A stretch of 64,000 bases of DNA from Cellulomonas algicola. Its GTDB lineage: Bacteria > Actinomycetota > Actinomycetes > Actinomycetales > Cellulomonadaceae. The position numbers and the translations under genes were made by a program. The number at the start of each line of letters is the position of its first letter. Within the stretch, counting starts at the first letter, position 1. Of this stretch, positions 26,593 through 35,828 are shown one piece after another. The stretch lies in the NCBI RefSeq assembly GCF_003851725.1, contig NZ_BHYL01000059.1:1-64000 (forward strand), given 5' to 3'. A model generated the notes under the pieces. That model was not told the DNA's origin, did no database searches, and saw only the letters and a program-made list of their open reading frames with translations.

Positions 26593-28121
26593 GACGTCCT
26601 CTCAGCTGACGCCAGCTCGTTGCCTCGGGTGGTTCGCGGAGCGCGACCCGGCAGGTGGAAGGTCACGGTGTGGTTCGGCAAGATGGCCCGCCATCCCGGC
26701 CCGCAGATGACCGCGTCGGTGCCGGCAGCAGCAATCGTGCAGGCCAGCCCATCGCTGGTACCGGTGCGCGAGCGCGTGCTGGTCGACACACGCCCGCGGA
26801 TCGCTGCAAGCACGGCGGCGTGGGCGAGATGGGCGGCTGTGTGGGTGAGCTCCTGCCCGGGACGGGCACTGAGGATCTCGCGAAGCGCACGCAGGTGCTC
26901 CAAGCGTCGCAGCTCCTGCCGGGCGGCGATCTCGGCGCGGGCGTCTGCGGCATCGCGTGGTGCGGCGGCACGGCCTCGGCTCCCCGTGCGGGCAGTGCGC
27001 CGCAAGTTCTCCGGGACGGCGATCTGCGGCCCGGTGCGCCAGGACGGGACACGGTCGATGGTGTCGTCCTCGTCAGGGGCGCCGTAGAGCTTGCGCCACG
27101 GGTGGTCGCCGAGCGTGGCCGCTGCCAGCTGCTCGGCAAGCGCCGGGTGCGCGTGGCATGCGCGCGCGAGGGCGAGCGCTCGTGCACGGGTGGTCCCCTG
27201 CTCGCTGGAGCTCGTCAGCCGTCGGACGTTGGCATGCAGCGTGGGAATGGCTCGCACGAGACGCTTCACGAACCGTGCGACGCGGCCGTCGGTCTGGTCG
27301 CACCACGCGTCCAGGTCGTGCCACTCGCTGGCGGCACCGCCACGCGCGGCCCGGATGGCGCCGGCGCGGATCTTGTCGGCGTCGGGTGAGGCGGTGACGG
27401 ACGCGTCGGCGAGCTGGTCGAAGCGGGGTCGGAGCTCGTCGAGAGCGGCGCGCGCCCGGGCGACGCCTCGTTCCAGGTGCATGGCGGCGCGGGTCGCGTA
27501 CTCGACGAGCAGCCCCTTGAGCTCGTCGGTGGTCTGGGTGTCAAGGTCGTACCGTTCGGCCATCGCAACGATCGCGTCTTCAGCCGCGACGACGCCGGAG
27601 TCGAGGTTCTCCAGCGCGTCGAACGCAGCACGCACGTGACTGGCGACGGCGGGGATGTCCCGGAGTTGCCCGTCGCGGCTCATCGTGGCGAGCACCTCGA
27701 GAGCGGTAACCAGCGTGTTCAGGTTGGTGATCGGGATCTCGCGCAGCACCTGCTGGGTTCGCATGTCGGCGTACAAGCGATGGACACGCCGCCCAGGCCC
27801 CGTGATGGCGTAGCGGAAGTTGCGAGCGAGAAGTTGGGCGGCGGCGCGGGCATCGGACGGGTCCGGCCGGCCGGTCACCGCCCGCCACCGCTGGAGGCTT
27901 TCCAGGCGTCGCACAACGGCGTCGTCGTCGAGGGTGATCTCCTGCGTGCGCAGCCGGGCGACGATCTGGGTTGGCCGCAGGTCGTCAACGGCCGCCTCAA
28001 GGACATCGAGAATGGCGGCGTACTCATCGGCGTGCTCGCTGAGCCAATACGCGACGACCGAGCGGCCGTCGTCCACGGCGATGATGACGCTCTCGCTCGA
28101 AGCGGCCGCCTCGCTGGTCAC
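26589..28121 (-). CDS. jetA: Wadjet type II kleisin-like subunit JetA (DUF2397, TIGR02677 type)
   Basis: The 510-residue protein fits DUF2397: an N-terminal winged-helix region (VVAYWLSEHADEYAAILDVL), the block YAITGPGRRVHRLYADM, and a long helical middle. DUF2397 proteins are the MukF/kleisin-like first subunit of the type II Wadjet complex, tying the JetC heads together. The GTG start at 28121 follows a weak GAGG. It is the first gene of the jetABCD operon, so the promoter should lie in the 28122-28300 interval. Confidence 0.87.
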   Translation of the reverse strand: MTSEAAASSESVIIAVDDGRSVVAYWLSEHADEYAAILDVLEAAVDDLRPTQIVARLRTQEITLDDDAVVRRLESLQRWRAVTGRPDPSDARAAAQLLARNFRYAITGPGRRVHRLYADMRTQQVLREIPITNLNTLVTALEVLATMSRDGQLRDIPAVASHVRAAFDALENLDSGVVAAEDAIVAMAERYDLDTQTTDELKGLLVEYATRAAMHLERGVARARAALDELRPRFDQLADASVTASPDADKIRAGAIRAARGGAASEWHDLDAWCDQTDGRVARFVKRLVRAIPTLHANVRRLTSSSEQGTTRARALALARACHAHPALAEQLAAATLGDHPWRKLYGAPDEDDTIDRVPSWRTGPQIAVPENLRRTARTGSRGRAAAPRDAADARAEIAARQELRRLEHLRALREILSARPGQELTHTAAHLAHAAVLAAIRGRVSTSTRSRTGTSDGLACTIAAAGTDAVICGPGWRAILPNHTVTFHLPGRAPRTTRGNELASAERTS

Positions 28122-28766
28122 GGGTCCTCACGGGATTGTCGATCAGTTGTCTGGAAGGTACTCGCAGCCCCCGACAACTACATCGGCATGCAGGGCCAGC
28201 ACCGTTACTGGCTCGCCAGGTCAGGATGAGGAATGCGCTGACCGTCCTCATGATCTCGGCCCCTCGCAGCGACCGAACGACCGCCGTGAGGTGAGCGCCG
28301 GATGGAGTCAGCAACGCGTTGGCCGCGTTGAGCGACGACCGCGACGTTCACAGGTCGACTGCCGTTCGGTCTGCTGCTGTCGTAGATGGTGGCGATAGAG
28401 GAGTCCCGAGAGGACGCACCCCGTTCGACACCGACCGGCCGGTCTTCCGTGCGGGGTTCGTGCTCTAGGTGTGGCTCCCACAGCCACGCGTGCCGGTGTC
28501 TTGCGCTCGGCCGAATGGCGGCGGGGGGGCGGTGAGATGGGCTCCCGCTCGTGTGGTGACTCCGACCGGCGCCATAGCAGCACAGCATCGCGGATCGAAT
28601 GGCCATTGTGACGCCTGGAGACAGCACGTCGTGCCGGAGGGTCCTCTTGCAACGCGAGTTATTTTGGCGGGCGCGGAGGAATGGCAACTACCACCTCGTT
28701 GCGGCCCACTGTCAGAGTCTGGCGATAGAATGGCGTCGACACTGATCGATGGAGGGCGGTGACGAA
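28122..28766. other. Divergent promoter interval between the Wadjet and Kiwa-like operons
   Basis: No gene is supported in this 645-base stretch. It must hold the leftward jet promoter and the rightward kwa promoter. A TAGAAT hexamer at 28726-28731, about 35 bases before the kwaA start, is a plausible -10 element, but no well-spaced -35 is evident. Confidence 0.4.
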
Positions 28767-29294
28767 GTGCTGCGTGCAAGACTCTTTCTCATTTCTTACG
28801 TACCGCTGCTGTGGATCATCGCGCTGCAGCATTGGCCGACCGGCGTCAACGACTGGACGGGTTACCTGCCAACCAGCGGCGTACTCGCACTGAGCGTGAT
28901 TGGACTGGGTGATGCGTTCAACCTGACGCTCGCCCCCGCGCGCCTCGGAGTCCTCCCAGTCCGAATCGAAAACGTCACGGATGAGGGAGCGAACGCTGCC
29001 GCGTACCTCGTGACCTACCTGCTGCCGTTCGTCTCCGTCAGCCTCGACGAGTGGAATGCGTGGGCCGCGCACGCCGTCTTCTTTATCGTGCTGTTCATCA
29101 TCTTCGTCCGGTCAAACTTCGGGCTGATCAACCCAACGATGTACCTGCTCGGCTGGAAGGTTATCCAGGCTGACATTCTCGCTGGCGAATGGGGCGGACA
29201 TACTCGCCGTGTCACGCTCCTCGCGAAGGAGATCCCGCCGCCTGGTAACGTGCGAGTTCGGAAGATGGCAGGTGGGTTTCGGCTCGAGGAGTGA
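28767..29294 (+). CDS. kwaA: Kiwa-like membrane protein KwaA
   Basis: The 175-residue protein has four hydrophobic segments (around LFLISYVPLLWIIAL, GVLALSVIGLGDAFN, AAYLVTYLLPFVSV and AVFFIVLFIIFV) and a cytoplasmic tail. In Kiwa, KwaA is a four-helix membrane protein that senses infection and holds KwaB at the membrane. A GTG at 28767 is preferred because a GGAGGG site lies 10 bases upstream; an ATG at 28749 is in frame. The gene overlaps kwaB by four bases. Identification depends mainly on the pairing with a DUF4868-like gene. Confidence 0.76.
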   Translation: MLRARLFLISYVPLLWIIALQHWPTGVNDWTGYLPTSGVLALSVIGLGDAFNLTLAPARLGVLPVRIENVTDEGANAAAYLVTYLLPFVSVSLDEWNAWAAHAVFFIVLFIIFVRSNFGLINPTMYLLGWKVIQADILAGEWGGHTRRVTLLAKEIPPPGNVRVRKMAGGFRLEE

Positions 29295-30283
29295 GCGGGC
29301 GAATGAACGGTGATGCAGCGCCGGACTGGACGGGCGTCGAACTTGCGGGCGACCCGACGATGTTCATCGGATGGCGCAGGTCGAACAAGCGCCTTGAAGC
29401 TCGTCGCGTGAGCCTCCACGAGGACACGTTCGAAGCGCTGCACGAGATCGGCGCGGCTGCGATCAGTCAACTACGGACGATGAGAGGACTTCCGTACTCG
29501 CCCTACGTGCACCCCGAGCTTGGTGAGGAGTACATCTATCTGCCGCTCGCCGCCGACGTGCCCGACTCCGACGGGCGTGGAAGCGATCTTGCGGGGCTGT
29601 GCCGAAACCTTGACGCCGTGCAGGAGATCACCGCCGAGGAGCTGCGCACGCATGACTTCCAGTTCTACGGCATTGCATACGCCAGTGGGGAGAACCTGGT
29701 CGCGTTCGTGCGCAAGAGCAACCCGCGCCGCACGTTGCAGGGGGCGCACAAGTTCTTCAAGTTCAGCGGCTCGCTGAAGCGAGTCGCGCGGCCCGACATC
29801 GTGCTGGAAGACACGGTTGATCTCGTCGTCACCCAGCGTGCGTTGGCGGTGTTGCGTTCGTTCTCGTTCGAGATGCTCGCTCCCGACGTTAACTTCTCGG
29901 AAGAGAACGTCCAACGGTATGTCGACGATCTTGTCGGTGCGCTGCAGGGCAAAGTCGTACTCTCCGCGGGGTCCATCGAGGCGCTCAGGGAGGTCAGCGG
30001 ACGCAAGACATCACTGGTAAAGCGGCTTAAGAACCTCCATTCCCGTGCATCGCAACTGCAAATCACGCCCGCATCCGTCCAAGAGATCCTACGAAGGCAC
30101 GACCTCGCGGAAGTCGTGCAGTTCGACGCAGACGGCAACGTGGTCCTCAATGTGGAGTCGGTAGAGGTGTTCGTGGACCTACTCGAAGGACGCTACTTCG
30201 AACAGGACTTCACCGGAGACGCGGTTCGCGCTGACCGCTTCCGTCGCCGGACGGTCCGCTCTTCGCCTCGCGAGGAGGCGTAA
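29291..30283 (+). CDS. kwaB: Kiwa-like effector KwaB (DUF4868)
   Basis: The 330-residue protein has the look of DUF4868: the block DFQFYGIAYASGENLVAFVR followed by KSNPRRTLQ, then FKFSGSLKR and PDIVLEDTVDLVVTQRALAV, with a helical C-terminal half. KwaB is the DNA-binding effector of Kiwa, which blocks phage replication or late transcription. Length matches known KwaB proteins of a little over 300 residues. The start overlaps the kwaA stop by four bases. Together with the adjacent jet operon this makes two known systems side by side. Confidence 0.8.
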   Translation: MSGRMNGDAAPDWTGVELAGDPTMFIGWRRSNKRLEARRVSLHEDTFEALHEIGAAAISQLRTMRGLPYSPYVHPELGEEYIYLPLAADVPDSDGRGSDLAGLCRNLDAVQEITAEELRTHDFQFYGIAYASGENLVAFVRKSNPRRTLQGAHKFFKFSGSLKRVARPDIVLEDTVDLVVTQRALAVLRSFSFEMLAPDVNFSEENVQRYVDDLVGALQGKVVLSAGSIEALREVSGRKTSLVKRLKNLHSRASQLQITPASVQEILRRHDLAEVVQFDADGNVVLNVESVEVFVDLLEGRYFEQDFTGDAVRADRFRRRTVRSSPREEA

Positions 30284-30901
30284 GGAGCCGGCGAAACGAA
30301 CGCTGAACCGGCAAGATGCCTAGGTCCGCGTGTACCGGGCCACGCCAATCGGCGTTGGCGGCCTGTGTGGTCGTCACCGAATGTGCTCCAAAGTGACAGT
30401 GTCCTTGGCGCCCAATAGCGGCGAGACGGTACGGTCCGTTGAGTCGTCACCGCTTCTGGATCGGCCAGCGAGTCACTGCACCGCACGGCAGGGGCCGTGA
30501 AAACGACATGCCGCGTCGTCGCGTGAGGTGAGGGCGACTGACTCACGACCAGCAAGACCACTCCGTCCCGGTTAGCGCTCGGCATGCCGTTCTCGTGGTT
30601 CTCAGGAAGAGGTCGGCGTCGCGCTGGTCGCGGCGCACGATCCGAAGGTTGCGAGCAGCACACGGGGTGAAAGGGGCCGTCCGGGCGCGGCATGGCCGCC
30701 TTGCTGACCTCCTCGCACGGTTGGGACGTAATCGCCTGAAGTGAGCGGCCCGCCGTGGCGACTTGGTGCAGTCGCAGCCATTTCTACGGTCGCGTCGTCC
30801 GAGGACCGGTATTCGCGTCGGTCGTGCCCGCGGCGGATCCAGACCTACTCGGCCGACCTGCCCACCGGCAGCCTGTGATCGGTGAATCAGGCGGTGAACC
30901 A
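30284..30901. other. Gene-poor stretch
   Basis: I see no supported gene here. Frames on both strands are Arg/Ser/Pro-rich with no recognisable block or ribosome site. It separates the convergent kwaB and lsr2 genes and is probably decayed DNA plus transcription ends. Confidence 0.4.
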
Positions 30902-31213
30902 TCACCGCTTGTCGTATGCGGCCAGCACCTCAGGGGGGATATGTCCACGGGTCTTCAACTCAAAGCCGTTCTTCGACGCCCACGCCTGGACGGCGGCTGT
31001 GTCAGCCTGACTGCGGCGCGAAGGCGACGACAAACGCCGACCAGTGCGACGCGCTGCGGTGATGTAGGGCTCGAGCGCACGCAAGAACTCGTCGCGGTTC
31101 GCGTCGCTGAGGTCGATCTCGTACGACGTCGACTGCCAGGCGAACCGATAGGTCTGCGCACCTTCGCTGCCATCTAGGTCGTCGGCGACAATCACGATCT
31201 GCTTCTGCGCCAT
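30902..31213 (-). CDS. Lsr2 family nucleoid protein, copy 1 (altered RGR motif)
   Basis: The 103-residue protein is full-length Lsr2: the N-terminal dimerisation part (MAQKQIVIVADDLDGSEGAQ, then YRFAWQSTSYEIDLSDANRD) and the C-terminal DNA-binding helix pair (VQAWASKNGFELKTRG). Lsr2 binds AT-rich DNA and silences acquired genes. The AT-hook-like Arg-Gly-Arg is here Arg89-Gly90-His91, so minor-groove binding may be weaker. The second copy at 39562 keeps RGR. The start is the ATG before MAQKQ, in the same position as in the other copy. Confidence 0.9.
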   Translation of the reverse strand: MAQKQIVIVADDLDGSEGAQTYRFAWQSTSYEIDLSDANRDEFLRALEPYITAARRTGRRLSSPSRRSQADTAAVQAWASKNGFELKTRGHIPPEVLAAYDKR

Positions 31214-31531
31214 TGAACAAGCATGCAGGAAACAGCGGCGTTCGTCTGCGTCGCAGGTCCCACTTCCTCGCATGAGGCCGACCGGTCGATTCAGCGCGCA
31301 AATGCACCGCGGGCGTTGTCCGTGCGACGCCCGTCGCCTGTCGACCCGCCGCGTGCTCCGCCCTCCAACGGCCGCGCGCCCGTGGTCCGCAGAGCGGCGG
31401 GAGGTCTGGGACTCCTGTGTGACCGACGAGCCCGAAAGTCAGCCACCTGAGGCTCGCGCAGCCGGCGCACCGAGGGTGCGGCCGACGCCGCCAGACGAGC
31501 CGAGAGACCGCGGCGCGGTGCACCGTCGACG

Positions 31532-31687
31532 GTGGCCGACGTGCGCGCCGCCATCGAACGCGCTAAGGAAACTCGCGAACGTGCGGACGGCGCACTCGAC
31601 GCCGTGCGCGCATTACCGATGCGACGACTGGCCCAGCGGAACTCCTTGAGGTCGGATGGTGCCACTAATGCGGGACCGTGCAGCTGA
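31532..31687 (+). CDS. Short helical protein or gene fragment
   Basis: A 51-codon frame starting at GTG 31532 reads MADVRAAIERAKETRERADG and continues ALDAVRALPMRRLAQ, a helical pattern resembling the N-terminus of small actinobacterial coiled-coil proteins. The sequence loses protein character after about residue 40, so it is probably a truncated gene. No ribosome site is clear. Confidence 0.35.
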   Translation: MADVRAAIERAKETRERADGALDAVRALPMRRLAQRNSLRSDGATNAGPCS

Positions 31688-31890
31688 AGGACGAGATGCC
31701 GTCCGAGTGGCTGGCATAGAGACAACTGGTCGAGCCGGTTTGGGGTGCCGACGGGTACGCCGAGCCGTGGGGCTGGGCGTCTGGCGCAACGGCCCGCATA
31801 AGCCAGCGTGCAGTGCGGTAGCTGCGGCCCGCGAACGGGTCGTCGACTGGACGCCCGACTTCCGGGGATGCTGCGACGACTGACGCGCAC

Positions 31891-31936
31891 GACCCCGTGA
31901 CCGAGCCCAGCAGGGTGAAGGCCCGGTCACGGGGTC
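31891..31936 (-). terminator. Terminator hairpin after the nuclease/inhibitor pair
   Basis: A 13-bp perfect stem (GACCCCGTGACCG with CGGTCACGGGGTC) with a 20-base loop lies just beyond the stop of the leftward gene at 31941. It would end the nuclease-inhibitor transcript. Confidence 0.7.
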
Positions 31937-31940
31937 GCTC

Positions 31941-32435
31941 TCAGCCTGACAGCTCCTCGAGCGCCTTCGTGCTACGTGACCGCAGCGACCGCGGTGGTTC
32001 AGCCGGCGCCGGCCACGCAACGATCAGGTACTGCTCGACAGGCTCCCCGACGGCAAGATCTGAGGAGCGGTCGCGGCCGTTCGCGTGGACCCTCACCCGG
32101 TAGCTGCCCGGTCCGGCGGCGTTGAGTCGCCCGAGGGCGGCCCCCTCGGTCCCGCCCCAGCCGGACACCTCCAAGCTGTTCGCGACCTCGAGGGAGACCT
32201 CTGCGACGTCCTCCCATGTGTCGTCGACTGCGATCGGCGGTGAGGTAAGCGCGGCGACCGTCACCTTGACGGGCCCGGTGGCGATGCCGGTGAGCACGGC
32301 GGCGCGAGTTGTCCGCGGCTCGAACAACAGTGCCAGAGGGCCAGGACTCGGTTGCAGCGGGACCTCGTCAGACCAAGCGTCGTCGGCGACCACGGTGAAC
32401 TGGTGGAAGTCGACGTAGATGTTCACGTCACCCAT
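31941..32435 (-). CDS. ComJ/Nin-like putative inhibitor of the adjacent nuclease
   Basis: The 164-residue protein is predicted to be a cytoplasmic beta sandwich. Its landmarks recall the ComJ/Nin family, which inhibits the competence nuclease NucA in Bacillus: an early strand VDFHQFTVVADDAWSD (Nin has a similar HQFTV strand), then LALLFEPRTTRAAVLTG, a GPGSYRVRVHA turn, and a final VEQYLIVAWPA strand. The order and spacing agree with my memory of Nin, but I could not align it. It lies 21 bases downstream of a NucA/NucB-type nuclease gene, the arrangement expected for toxin and immunity. A different immunity fold remains possible. Confidence 0.62.
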   Translation of the reverse strand: MGDVNIYVDFHQFTVVADDAWSDEVPLQPSPGPLALLFEPRTTRAAVLTGIATGPVKVTVAALTSPPIAVDDTWEDVAEVSLEVANSLEVSGWGGTEGAALGRLNAAGPGSYRVRVHANGRDRSSDLAVGEPVEQYLIVAWPAPAEPPRSLRSRSTKALEELSG

Positions 32436-32456
32436 CGGACGACCTTCTCACCGTCG

Positions 32457-33782
32457 TCAAGCGCCGAACCGGACGTAGAACGCGTCCATGTGCAGGACTC
32501 GCTGGGACCTGTAGAAGGAGCCGAGCAGTCCCCCGGCGCGGGAGTTGTCCGTGTCCTTGATCATGCAGATGCTGTACCCCATGGGTCCTAGCGATGTGGT
32601 CTGGCCGGCCAGCGAGACCTGGCACCAGGAGTGCGTCCGGGGGTAGATCGTGTACCCACCGCCGGTGTACGCGCCCTCGTAGGTCGAACGGAACGGGTAC
32701 TCGTCGCACTCGTGGGCGTAGGGCGTCTTCGGCCTCGGCAGCGACGCGGGGCACGCCTTGTCGCCGTTCTTCCGGATGTCGATCTCGTCCACGATCCGGT
32801 GGAGCGGTGTGCTCAGGCCGGGAAGCCCGGAAGCTTGCGCGGCCTCGACGTGCCTGGCGAACTGCGGGACCGCAGCGCGCGAGTACGTGATGGTCGGGTC
32901 GAAGTACGGGTTGACGCACCCCGGTGTGGTGGTCGCCTGGGTGTCGCACCGCACGTTCGAGGCGTACAGGTTGGTGGCCACGGGGGTCGCCGTGGGGTGC
33001 GTGAAGCTCAGCCTCCAGGCGCCTCGTCCCGTCGACAGGTTCGAGCCGCGGAAGGTGTAGAACGCCTCTGCGGCAACCGTGCGTCCAACGATCATCGGCT
33101 GGGTCGGGATGGTGGTAGCGGCGTCGATGCCGCACGCGCCGCTCTGCCACCCTGGAACGATGTTGCACGCGCTCACGGCGGAGTACGACGTGCCGGGTGC
33201 CTCTCCGGTCAAGGACGTCGGGGTGATCTGAACCTGGTGCGCCCAGGTCGCGAGGGTCGTCGAGCTGTAGACGTAGAACGTCGCGACGAAGTTCATCGTC
33301 CCCACGATCGTGTCGACTCCGTTGATCTTCTGGCGCACGTTGAGTCGGTAGGCGGCCCTGGCGCACGCTTCCGTCCGGGACACGTCGACCCAGAAGGAGT
33401 CAGCCGAGCCTTGACAGCGCTGCGGTACCGGCTGAATCGCGTTGATCCCGGCGTTGGTGTCGGCTCGAACCTCGGGGGACTGGGCGGCTGCTGCGAGGGC
33501 GGCCTTGAGCTCGCGGTCGACGACCTGGAGGCTGGCCGGTTCGATCGTTAGGCAGTCGGTTGTCGCGGCGTCGCAGGGCGGGCTCTCGAGTTCGAGCTCC
33601 AGCGGTCGCGGCGTCTTCTTGCTGTCAGCGAGCAACTGTAGCGGTCGGGGCTGCACCCGGTTCGTTAGCGCCGACCCGCCGGTGGTTTCGTCAGCGGCGT
33701 GAGCGGTGGCCGCGGTGGTGAGTAGAAGTGCCGTGGCCGCCGTCAGTGCAGCGACCAGCCCCCGGTTTCGGCGATTCCTCAC
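32457..33782 (-). CDS. Secreted NucA/NucB-type deoxyribonuclease
   Basis: The 441-residue protein starts at a GTG at 33782 with an AAGGG site upstream and has a clear Sec signal peptide (RNRRNRGLVAALTAATALLL, ending near AHA-AD). A long Cys-containing middle region of about 280 residues follows. The C-terminal 110 residues contain HECDEYPFRSTYEGAY, the NucA/NucB active-site signature, and a later HSWCQVSLAG block. NucA/NucB enzymes are secreted DNases that degrade external DNA or act as antibacterial toxins. The large N-terminal part may serve surface attachment or target binding. The inhibitor-like gene follows in the same transcript. Confidence 0.78.
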   Translation of the reverse strand: MRNRRNRGLVAALTAATALLLTTAATAHAADETTGGSALTNRVQPRPLQLLADSKKTPRPLELELESPPCDAATTDCLTIEPASLQVVDRELKAALAAAAQSPEVRADTNAGINAIQPVPQRCQGSADSFWVDVSRTEACARAAYRLNVRQKINGVDTIVGTMNFVATFYVYSSTTLATWAHQVQITPTSLTGEAPGTSYSAVSACNIVPGWQSGACGIDAATTIPTQPMIVGRTVAAEAFYTFRGSNLSTGRGAWRLSFTHPTATPVATNLYASNVRCDTQATTTPGCVNPYFDPTITYSRAAVPQFARHVEAAQASGLPGLSTPLHRIVDEIDIRKNGDKACPASLPRPKTPYAHECDEYPFRSTYEGAYTGGGYTIYPRTHSWCQVSLAGQTTSLGPMGYSICMIKDTDNSRAGGLLGSFYRSQRVLHMDAFYVRFGA

Positions 33783-34281
33783 AAGGGTCCCTTCGTGGTG
33801 ATGGGTGGGGCACGCACATTCCCACAGCAAGTGCCCTGTACACAGGCAAATGAAACGATTAGGTGGGTTGCGCTCTGTCGCGGTCGACGGGGAATGTGCC
33901 GGCGGGGCGGCGTCGACCCGCCGAAGCCGGGGCCTCCGCGGCTGACTGACGGGCTGGGATGGCCGCCATGGAAAAGAGCGGCCGGCGTACCCGGGAGCAG
34001 ATACTGGCGAAGCGCGGGCCTCACCGGGGGACCAGCGTTTGCGTCGTTTAGCGCGAACGTCCGGGGGGTGATCGTGTACCTGGACGACGTGAACGCGCAC
34101 CTCTCCGGCGGGGATGGCTGTTCGAGGAGGAGTTTGCCCTGGCAGGCATGCTCTCCTGGCGCTGGCCACCTCCGGAGGTTTCAGAGCAGAGGGACAGCCC
34201 CGAGCGTTGCTCCGTCACCAGCACCCAGCCGAGGGCCGCGTCCCTGGAGGCCGCGACGAGGTGGTGCGAGCCTGGCTTGGT
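33783..34281. other. Intergenic stretch before the IS5 remnant
   Basis: The first 100 bases carry the leftward nuclease promoter. TACACAGG and AAACGATT are unusually AT-rich for the region, around 33840-33860. No gene is supported in the rest. Confidence 0.35.
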
Positions 34282-34708
34282 GTGTCTCGTCGCGCGTTGC
34301 TCACGCGCGCCCAATGGGAGCGGATCGCACACCTGGTTCCGTCCAGCGCTGGGCCGACAGGGCCGTCCGTTCCGCGACCATAGCCAGGTTGTCGAGGGCA
34401 TCGTGTAGCGCTATCGCACCGGGGTTGCCGGGCGCGATCTGCCGGTGGAGTTCGGGCCGTGGCAGACCGTGTAGGAGAGCCAACGTAACGTCCTCACTGC
34501 GCTGCTCGTGCAAGCAGATGCCGCGGGAGACATCGATTGGGCGGTGCCGCTCGACTCCACGATCAACCGCGCGCATCGGCACGCCGCGACACTGCCGCGT
34601 ACCGCGGGGCGCGAACGAATCATCATGAAGCAGGAATCCGAACCGGCTGACCACGCGATCGCCCTCGTCGGGCTGTGGACACGGCGGGCCGGGCGCTGGC
34701 GGTCGAAC
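34282..34708 (+). pseudogene. IS5-family transposase remnant
   Basis: The frame at GTG 34282 reads MSRRALLTRAQWERIAHLVP, the standard start of actinobacterial IS5-type transposases. Similarity then moves between frames: GRPFRDHSQVVEGIV, then RYRTGVAGRDLPVEFGPWQT, then VQADAAGDIDWAVPLDSTI and RAHRHAATLPRT. In-frame stops and a frameshift break it, and it ends before the catalytic C-terminal half. It is a dead fragment. Confidence 0.75.
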
Positions 34709-34794
34709 GAAGTCTGTCGGTTATTTCGGGCACGCCGCATGACGTGCGCTGCTAGGTTCACACAGGCCAGGCAAATCGACACAGCGGAGTTTCC

Positions 34795-35205
34795 ATGCGG
34801 GTCAAGCGTCTCGTTCCGGTCGTCGCTGCGGCAGCAGCCCTCTTCCTCGCCTCGGCTGTCCCCGCCCAAGCGTGGACTCCAGCGTCATTCACGTTCTCCA
34901 AGCGCTTCAGCGAATCGTGGTCGACCGCGGGGTTCAACGTCGACAAGAACTTCGACGCCAAGGTCATCGCGATGGACGTCAAGTGCACCGAGGGTTACGG
35001 CAATCAGTTTGCCGTGTCATTGATCAAGGACAGCTGGCCATGGGACCTCGGCCACGGAAGCGCCACCTTCATGTGCGCCGCTGGCAAGACCTATTACCCG
35101 ACGTTCGCCATCAACTCCGAAGGTAAGTTCCACTTCAAGTTCAGCAAGGTGGACAACGGCAAGTTCATCAAGCTCTCCGGAACGGTCTCCTACCCCAAGC
35201 AGTGA
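34795..35205 (+). CDS. Small secreted protein of unknown function
   Basis: The 136-residue protein has a strong Sec signal peptide (KRLVPVVAAAAALFLASAVP, cleavage after AQA). The mature domain of about 110 residues is beta-rich and contains two Cys residues (VKCTEGYG and TFMCAAGK) that could form a disulphide. Many Lys, Phe and Ser residues make it basic and unlike the neighbouring genes in composition. I recognise no family. It stands alone just after the IS5 remnant, and the ATG follows a GGAG-like site. Confidence 0.72.
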   Translation: MRVKRLVPVVAAAAALFLASAVPAQAWTPASFTFSKRFSESWSTAGFNVDKNFDAKVIAMDVKCTEGYGNQFAVSLIKDSWPWDLGHGSATFMCAAGKTYYPTFAINSEGKFHFKFSKVDNGKFIKLSGTVSYPKQ

Positions 35206-35828
35206 GGCGTAGGCGGGCTCGTCGACCCTGCGACACGGGGCGGCGCGAGACGATCTGGACCGACGCGTCCCGGCGGGGAGGTGTGCCCTTCGCGTGCGCG
35301 GTGAGCGGCATCGACGGTATGCCACCATCGGCCGCGATAGCGACGGCGGCCGTGCCGCCATCGTCGTCCGACGCGTCCTCATTCTTACTCTGCGCTGTTG
35401 GTTGGTGGGTACCTTGTCACGGCACGTTCGGGAGCGGCCGGACAGCGAAGGTCTGATCGTCGACTACAACCTGCAAGGAAGCTGCGTCGGGCGCATCGTT
35501 CGGGAGTCGCAATGCGGTGTGCTCTGGGCAGTATCCGCCGTGCCAGGCTCGCCCTGATGGGCATCCAAAGCCACTCCCAGACGCAAGACGTGATCGTTGC
35601 TGTCCCACTCGACGTGACGGGGAGGGGGACGGGACGAGTTGCCCAACGTGACGACGAATACAGCCGCGACGTCATGAAGAAGGCGTGGGTTGATGCCCAG
35701 GTTTCCGTCAGCAGGGCCGCTGCTGTGTTGGGGCGCTGGCGGAGCGGTGCGGGGCGCGCCGAGGCAGCGCTGACGTGCTCGCGTGCCGGGCGCCTTCGGC
35801 GCTGGTATGGCACCAAGAGGAGCGGCGT
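35206..35828. other. Gene-poor stretch
   Basis: No frame on either strand looks like a protein. The stretch lies between a rightward secreted-protein gene and a leftward regulator gene, so at least one transcription end is expected. Confidence 0.35.

Noticed and set aside
28699-28731. A sigma-70 promoter TTGCGG...TAGAAT before kwaA
   Set aside because: The spacer would be 21 bases, too long for a normal promoter. Only the -10-like hexamer is mentioned.
30193-30693. A leftward 166-codon frame downstream of kwaB
   Set aside because: It overlaps the kwaB 3' end in reverse, has low-complexity Arg/Pro/Ser composition and no ribosome site.
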